A stretch of DNA of 64,000 nt from positions 3,286,001 through 3,350,000 of the forward strand of contig CANUEZ040000161.1 in assembly GCA_948099385.1 (NCBI GenBank). The letters run 5' to 3'. Positions 57,942 to 64,000 of the stretch are shown piece after piece. Every line of letters starts with the position of its first letter. Position 1 is the first letter of the stretch. The translations under genes were made by a program, and so were the position numbers. Source of the stretch: Fasciola hepatica. Taxonomy: Eukaryota > Platyhelminthes > Trematoda > Plagiorchiida > Fasciolidae. Below the pieces are notes generated by a model, which was not told where the DNA came from, did not search any database, and was given only the letters and a program-made list of their open reading frames with translations.

Positions 57942-58419
57942 CAGCATTCGATCACCGCTCTCATCTGTGCAAAACTCTGTTGTTTATGGCGGTCTTGATT
58001 GACAACCGGTGGATCTCACCTCTTCCGCGAACCAGCGTGCACACACACGTCAACTAACCGAGGCTGTGTTAGAACCGTATTTACTTATGGTTCGCCTTTT
58101 TTCTTTCCATCAATCCCGCAATCTCACAACCTAATCCGATCTCCCATCTGATGACTTTTTCATAGTTTCGCCTGTCCTATATCGTATTCAGAACATCCGC
58201 ACGTGTTCATTCTCCCCACAAACCAACTCCGTTGCTCGGGACCCCATCATATTGTACTGTCTGGTTTCTGTTTTGTGTTCAGATCTATTGAACCCTTGAC
58301 GTTCTCGCTCTTTCCTTCGGGCCGATCTAGACTTGTCATTGTCTCACTGGCGTGGGTTTTTCATAAGGACACTTTGTCACCAATGTCAAATTTTGTGTTA
58401 AAGTTCTTGTGATTGTACC
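57942..58419. other. 3' flank of the receptor exon, gene-free
   Basis: Nothing recognised. No AATAAA in the first 400 bp after the stop. Confidence 0.4.
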
Positions 58420-59210
58420 ACTGCACTTGTAGCTGTGGGGACGTATACATTGGTAGAACGGATCGTTGTTCGGTTCAACGAGTGTCGGATCAAAATTCCA
58501 AATAGTTGTCAAAATCAATGATGCAACCCAATGTGGCCGCAGAAAAGGAAGTCAAATCTCTAGCTTCTTCAATTACGAAACACTTAACTGTTTCAGGTCA
58601 CAAAATTGATCTGACCAAATCCGTTACAGTGTTATTGCGCAATCCCAAATCGATGCTGGTAGTATTCACCAGAGAGATGCATAAGCCAGCGCTTCGTGCA
58701 GTTTGTCCACAAAAATTGGGATCATCTCAGTTCGGTCGAAATCCCTATAAAGGTCGAAATCCAGTTTATACAACTATTACTAGTCTCGTATCCGAAACTA
58801 TACAGGGGACACTATTGCTTAGAAAGAGAAAAGTATGATTAGTATAAACTGGAATTCGACCATATGTCAGAATTTCGACAGATCTGAGGTGATCCCGAAA
58901 TTTTTGGGGAACGTGTGTACGCGAAAACGGTTGACACAAAATGTTTATTTCCCGTGGTGTTTACCGAACAGACGTCTCCCTACCTCTACCGAAAGCACTG
59001 TAATAGCTTTCAATCCAACCCATTCTAGTGCATTACATTTCCCGCTTTATGTTATATAAACTGAAATCTTTTACCTACCCGGTGGATAAGAGTGAACGGA
59101 GTGTGATTTTTCTCTATTCTCATGGTATGGATAAAGAGGACCCAGTGGTTAAAATTTGTGAAACTGGTTCAACCACCGAGGTTTCTCTGCACATTCACCT
59201 CGTTAACCAG
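58420..59210 (+). mobile_element. Penelope-like element, GIY-YIG and tail only
   Basis: 5'-truncated at the GIY-YIG start (cacttgtagctgtggggacg), with IGRTDR-type bases present and then MMQPNVAAEKEVKSLASSIT, KHLTVSGHKIDLTKSVTVLL and RNPKSMLVV. The tail to about 59210 has LPTSTESTVIAFNP. It is the same family as 41.2-42.3 kb but more diverged, and has an extra block, GSSQFGRNPYKGRNP, that the other copies lack. Confidence 0.85.
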
Positions 59211-59229
59211 AACATGTACTAAATAACCC

Positions 59230-59830
59230 GCTCTGCAGTTGATATGTGTATATGTTTCCAAACGAGAGGGAATAAGTCTAAATACTGAACCTATAGAGGG
59301 AGTTAAATGGCATGCAGATAAGTCAAGATACAGGGGACGTGTGGGGTCCACAAGGATCCACATGGCTGTTTTCACCGGTCAAAATATGCAAACCACATAC
59401 TTTGAAGTGGGTCCGTGGGAATCAACGAAGCACGACTGATGAAGGATAGGATGCGGTGCAGTGTGAGAAAATAATTCTCAAATAGACCAGGAAGGATTAC
59501 GGGAGAACAGTAGAGTAAGACTGCGACAACACCTTGACAGGCTATCAAAAACACGAGAAAACTTTTGTAACTTGGTGCTGATTGTAACACCCAGGTATTT
59601 GACCAAGTCGGCTCTGGAAACGGGGACTTTGTTGATGGCCGATTGCTCGTTGGAGTAGGAGGAACGAGAAAGGGAGACAATACACTTAAAATATTAGGAA
59701 GTGTTAAGATGTAGGCAAAAATGGGACAAAAAATCTGAATATCGTAAATGTTCTCGGAAAGAGGTAAATTCTGGTCAATCGGAGACAGACTGACATAGAA
59801 TTAGATCATCGGCATACACACAGTCAAGGA
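59230..59830 (-). mobile_element. CR1-like LINE (second family), antisense C-terminal fragment
   Basis: Minus strand: DLVKYLGVTISTKLQKFSRV (frame-shifted near 59590), SNRPSTKSPFPEPTWSNTW, then the degraded tail. It corresponds to 54620-55110 of the longer copy. Confidence 0.72.
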
Positions 59831-59839
59831 GACAGTTAG

Positions 59840-59970
59840 TAAAAAATAGTGCGGAGTGTCGCCGGTTCGATTCCGGTTCGAGGCGTCCGATCTTTTGATG
59901 TTAAAAATGCAAGTGTATTTTCCACCACATAAGATTCAGGCTTCTCGTGCCAACAATACATTCTGTGAAA
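59840..59970 (+). mobile_element. tRNA-derived SINE-like unit, copy 1
   Basis: Contains gccggttcgattccggttcg, a T-arm with B box, without a complete tRNA body. The body includes gattcaggcttctcgtgcca, shared with copy 3. It ends in aaaaataaaatgc. Confidence 0.6.
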
Positions 59971-60059
59971 AATAAAATGCTTTAATTTCTGCCCCCTCAC
60001 ACTTCTTGATGTTTGCTTGTCATTATGTTTGTCCGAATAAAGTTTTTGTGATTACAGGG

Positions 60060-60600
60060 GTGATAGTTCGACAGAGAGACCGTACAGCATTCGAGCCACT
60101 GACTCCAGTTCTCTGCCATGTCCCTCAACGTCTCTAACCAGCAACAGTCGTCGTCCCTTGGACCCCAATCAGGGAGACGAGAAGCACCATTCGAAGCCAT
60201 TGCTGATACTGTCTTCATCGTGACCTAACCGCCGCTTCACTTCGTCCAGTTTCGTCCAGCACGTGCGAACAGAGCACGGGAAGGTGGACGGTGGACAAGC
60301 ATTCGTAAAAGATGGCCGAACCACCGGAGGTGGTGTAGAGCGATCACTTCGTAAAGAGAGCAGCTATCCGAGCCTAACACAACGACACAGCTCGTCATTA
60401 CTCACTCGATGTTCCCACCAGACACGAGCAATGGTTTCGAACACGGAAAGACGCCGAGCATCCTCAACGCGAAGTGGCCGGGTCTCGAAACCGTAGAGTA
60501 AGACACTGCGAACCCCGGCGACGTACACCTATCCCGTAAGGCAGAGTCTGATGTCACGGCGAAGCCACGGGTGTCACAACAATTTACAACAAATCGGGAA
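60060..60600 (-). mobile_element. RTE-like LINE copy 15, antisense C-terminal pieces
   Basis: 60061-60230 on the minus strand reads MKTVSAMASNGASRLPDWGP, RDDDCCWLETLRDMAENWSQ. 60360-60590 gives the LYGFETRPL then VFDHRCLRSIARVWW-type region in shifted frames and a match to 12912-12990. Same subfamily as copy 10. Confidence 0.72.
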
Positions 60601-60639
60601 GGGGGCTGAGACAACGAAAAACTGCCAAATAGGAAAGTG

Positions 60640-60783
60640 ACCGGTGACGAAGGGAATCGAGCCCGGATACACCCTGGATGTAGTTGCTTCAGTTTGCCAT
60701 TTCTATTCTAAAAGGATGAATCATTCTGCAAAGTCATTTCGTTATATCTTTTTCGACTATTCCTCCGCTTCTGATTCGGTTCC

Positions 60784-60835
<52 letters not shown>

Positions 60836-61140
60836 AAAGCTGGAGTCTTCTGGTTGTCCGGCTTCTTTGCTTTTGTAGTTATAAGACTACTTTCCCAACA
60901 GAACTCTGTTTGCCAAAGTTGGTATCAGTTCGTCGATCCCCTTGATAAACAAGTCTGGTGTTCATCAGGCTGCCGCTCTTCCCCCCTTCCATTACCCTAC
61001 GCATATTAGCGACTTATCCACTGCTCATTTTGCATGACTTTTGAAGTATGCCGATGATGTGGCGCTTTGTCAGTCCACCTACATGAACACGGGAGCATTG
61101 TTTAAACCATCCCTAATCAACTTGCGGTGCAGTACTAGAT
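60640..61140 (+). mobile_element. CR1-like LINE (second family), RT core fragment
   Basis: Plus strand: LDVVASVCHFYSKRMNHSAK, FFDYSSASDSVPRSL, then after the (CT)n run KAGVFWLSGFFAFV, QVWCSSGCRSSPLPLPYAY, and FEVCR, a stop, CGALSVHL in place of FADDVAL. Same family as 20.8-23 kb and 54.6-57.5 kb. Confidence 0.77.
60787..60834. repeat. (CT)n microsatellite inside CR1 RT
   Basis: About 48 bp of CT that begins exactly at the SVPRSLLL codons of the CR1 reverse transcriptase. Confidence 0.95.
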
Positions 61141-61664
61141 ACTTTTGCCGCGGTCAACAGAGCAGCACATGAACGTCACCATTTCTCATTTTTTTCAGTC
61201 AGATTTACATCACCATTCATTGTAAAAATAAATTATTCCAAGATTTCTTGACGTCACACTACGTCGATACTCTTGATCTGACTCCCTTGCAGCAGCGTGG
61301 CTAAAGGTCGTACTTCGAGGCTAACAGACTTTGGGCCGTGGATAAACAGTTTCGGGTTTTGGCTGAAGGTGTAGGTCCCTCGAATTCCGACAAGTTCTAG
61401 TTCACTCCGGGCTCAGTAATAAAAGCGCTGCGCATCGTGCAGGACTACTTTTCATTGGGCGATCTCGCTTCTCAAATTATGTATGATTTACGAAATTACA
61501 ATAATGACAGTTGAAACGTGTATAATAAATCAAAGGCCTGAAAATAATTAATTTGTTGGTCCAACATGAGTCGGTCATTTCCTAAGGGGACGAACGAGAC
61601 ACGGCGTAGCGGTTGCTATGTCTCATTGGACTAGTGGTTCGCTCATCATTGGATATTCATACCC
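61141..61664. other. Gene-free stretch
   Basis: Nothing recognised. Confidence 0.35.
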
Positions 61665-61790
61665 GATTGTCCGAACTGCGATAGCTGGTAGAGTATCTGC
61701 CTCGCAAGCGGAAGGTCACCGGTTCGTCTCTGGCTGGCTGGACTGGACTTTCGGATGTGAAAAATTGTAGCATTCGCAACACCCGAACTG
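61665..61790 (+). mobile_element. tRNA-derived SINE-like unit, copy 2
   Basis: Starts actgcgatagctggtagagt (A box), with a possible anticodon arm tctgcctcgcaagcgga and then ggtcaccggttcgtctctgg (B box). The T stem and the acceptor do not pair properly, so it is not a working tRNA gene. The body starts tttcggatgtgaaaaattg. Confidence 0.65.
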
Positions 61791-62274
61791 ATAGGGCGTA
61801 CTGAAATCGCTCTCACCCGGAACTACGTAAACCATAGTAGCAAGGCTGCATGTTGATCGCATTGTAGAACTGGTTTGTATAAATATGTTAAATCAAGGAA
61901 AATAACTGGTAGATTAGAAGTTGACCAATCCCAGGGAGCTTTTGTCTTACTTGTCCTCGGTGATCCTGATTGGTTGGGGCTCATCCACGTGCGCAGCTAC
62001 GAAGCTGTACCTGACCGTATCACGTGTGACGATGGCTGAACCACCACAGCAATATCAGTGAATTTCCCGTTATCCAGGATCCCCTTACCAATAATAAGTT
62101 CTACGAATATATTTCGATGTCCATTGACTCACATTCAGCCGTGTGCTGTTCATCTCAATGGGAAGTGATCGTTGAGGCTAGCCCGGAGATTAAAACCTTG
62201 ACAGTTACTGTGTATTACTGGAATAGTGGATGCATATCTTCGGTTATTCAGTTGGATTATCTATAGCTTACCAG
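61791..62274. other. Gene-free stretch
   Basis: Nothing recognised between SINE-like copies 2 and 3. Confidence 0.35.
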
Positions 62275-62430
62275 CCTTACCGTGATAGCTCAGCTGGTAG
62301 AACACCTACCTGTCTCCGGTCCGATTCCGGCGAACAGTGTTCGGCTTTTGGATGTGATTTTTCCATTATCTATAAGACCCAGGCTTCTCGTGTCCATGAT
62401 AAATTCACGATCACAATGATCGTCTTCTTG
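62275..62430 (+). mobile_element. tRNA-derived SINE-like unit, copy 3
   Basis: Has gtgatagctcagctggtaga (A box) and ctccggtccgattccggcga (B box), but the anticodon region between them is shortened. The body has tttggatgtgatttttcc and acccaggcttctcgtgtcca. Confidence 0.68.
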
Positions 62431-62711
62431 CCACTGCGCATAGAATAACTCAATTGTGTGTACCATTTTGCCTGGCTTTTTCACAAATTAGGTGCGCCCA
62501 GTTTGGCCTGGGCATTTGTACATTCATTGCGAATATTCCTAGTCGTGTGTGTACTTCGAATTGTTACAAATTGTTTAAAGAATGCCCGGATTATGCAATT
62601 TCCTAACTTTCCCCACAAAGTCTCTAGCATAACAATGTACAAGGATTTTCAGAGAACTATCATATGGTTTGGAGAGTCTCAATGAACTGCAGATCACGCG
62701 ACATGTTACTA
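62431..62711. other. Short gene-free stretch
   Basis: A 75-codon frame at 62458-62685 is unrecognised. Confidence 0.3.
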
Positions 62712-64000
62712 TTGCCCACTGCGTACGTAAAATATTTCAGTTTATGTATCACACAGTGGGAAAAATAATACAGTGGATTGAGCTGGATTGTAAGCTATTA
62801 GAGTGCTTTCGGTAGAGGGAGGACGTCTGTTCGGTTAACACCAAAGCAACCAAATATTTTGTGCACAAAGCGATGGCTGATGCATCTTGATAAGCATCGC
62901 TTCCCTGCATGCTAACAGCATCGATTTCGGATTACGCAATAACACTGTGAGGGATTTACTCAGGTCGACCTTGTGACCTGATGTAATTAAGTGTTTCGCA
63001 ATTGAAGAAGCTAGAGATCTGACGTCACTTTCTGCGGCCACATTGGGTTGCATCATTGATTTTGACAACTATTTGGAATTTTGACCCGACACTCGTTGAA
63101 CCGAACAACGATCCGTTCTGCCAATGTATACGTCACCACAGCTACGAGTGCACTAATAGACAACATGTGAGACATTAGGATCAGCAAGACTGTCTGAGTG
63201 ACTTTTGAAGCCTAACCTTTTGGTGGTCTGTGACAAAAGTAATTGCGCCACTGTGTATGTGTGTCTTTTGGCCGACTTAAGATCTTTATTTGTTTGGTTA
63301 AATAGATGATCACCTTTAAGTGGTAGAACAATAAACACTTGCTTCTTCTCAACCGTAATTGGTTTTCCGCCGGTTTTCTGTGCTGTTCGATGAACTATTC
63401 TGGATAACCATTGGCTAGAATTTTTTTAATGAACTTCTCTTCACTTCGCACTTGATTCCCGGTGCAGATTTGCTGTGCTCTGTTGAAGAGTTCGGACTAA
63501 ATCACGTGTACAGTCCATTGGTGCAAAGCCAGGGAATTGTAAACAGCTACCGTCCCAAATTGCTTTGTGATAAATACTTTGTTACACCGTCCCATCCATA
63601 CGTCTGATTATTAGAATATCTAAAACAGGTAGGCTGTTGTCATGCTATTCTTCATGAGTAACAGGGAGAGTAGGATGAATAGTTTGTGGTGTTAATGAAG
63701 TGTTCTTCATTCAAAAAAACCAACGTCGTCTATAGAGGGAAACTTGAGAAATATCACTACAGAGTTGTCTTTCAATCATTCCTATGAATATGTCTTCTTT
63801 TCGTTCCCAGAGATTTCAACATACCGGAAAAACCCCTCTGAGTGTGGACATACTCGTGGCATCAAAGCTCCAACGAGAAGAGTTCAAAAATGCCAGCAGG
63901 TGGCATCACACCACTTCCTGGATGATTGAACTTCACTTACCACGACTTTTGAAATACGGCATGGGCATAATTGGTGTGACGTACACAGAGGCAAGTTAAT
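62712..64000 (-). mobile_element. Penelope-like element in right arm of long inverted repeat
   Basis: Reverse complement of 40934-42227 with only a handful of differences, for example a 2-bp indel near 63682 and three substitutions around 63902-63910. On the minus strand it has the same connector KKQVFIVLPLKGDHLFNQTN (in 63300-63350), the GIY-YIG region and VAKHLITSGHKVDLSKSLTV. The tail stops near 62712, about 80 bp earlier than in the left copy. The arm is still matching at the last base of the window. Confidence 0.9.

Noticed and set aside
61665..62345. Possible tRNA genes
   Set aside because: A and B boxes are visible, but the acceptor and T stems do not pair or the anticodon arm is shortened, and tails are shared between copies. 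They are SINE-like, not tRNA genes.
1..64000. CRISPR array, bacterial operon, phage or toxin-antitoxin system
   Set aside because: There are no regularly spaced repeats, ribosome-binding-site-led frames or prokaryotic protein families. The gene structure is eukaryotic, with introns.

Overview
The window is animal nuclear DNA, not prokaryotic. It shows multi-exon genes with GT-AG introns and very dense, decayed non-LTR and Penelope-like retroelements. The repeat mix points to a flatworm, most likely a digenean fluke: CR1/SR1-like LINEs, RTE/SR2-like LINEs with a long C-terminal region, GIY-YIG Penelope elements, and tRNA-derived SINE-like units. The species cannot be fixed from the sequence alone.

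Two host genes can be recognised, both on the + strand. The first is endonuclease V (ENDOV). Five coding exons are spread over 31 kb (7520-7688, 18360-18671, 27109-27189, 31120-31248, 38651-38779). All junctions are GT-AG, and joined in order they give a continuous frame of 272 codons plus stop with every catalytic residue kept. Only a short first exon is missing. About 30 kb of intron surrounds 820 bp of coding sequence, and most of it is retroelement. The second is the last coding exon (57661-57941) of a nuclear receptor: helices 9-10 of the ligand-binding domain are clear, but the C-terminus is divergent and has no obvious AF-2 helix. I could not find its upstream exons.

Layout. 0-4.7 kb: a (TA)n tract and two CR1-like LINEs. 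6-7.5 kb: an RTE copy ending next to ENDOV exon A. 7.7-18.4 kb (intron A-B): a nearly complete RTE (7.9-11.5 kb) and several broken ones. 18.7-27.1 kb (intron B-C): RTE and CR1 pieces and a head-to-head pair of Penelope elements with inverted ends. 27.2-31.1 kb (intron C-D): CR1, unclassified repeats, and an RTE with a nested insertion. 31.2-38.7 kb (intron D-E): a Tc1/mariner relic and an almost full-length antisense RTE. 39-53 kb: a 0.2-kb palindrome carrying hammerhead-like motifs, one arm of a >1.3-kb inverted repeat containing a Penelope element, a run of RTE fragments, and a 1-kb palindrome. 54.6-57.5 kb: an antisense CR1 just upstream of the receptor exon. 58-64 kb: Penelope, CR1, RTE and three tRNA-derived SINE-like units, then the second arm of the inverted repeat, which runs off the window.

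Apart from the two host genes, nearly every long reading frame here is a retroelement relic or an antisense shadow of one. No operon, CRISPR, phage or other prokaryotic defence system is present. The main items to follow up are the complete-looking ENDOV gene, the orphan nuclear receptor exon, and the inverted-repeat structures.
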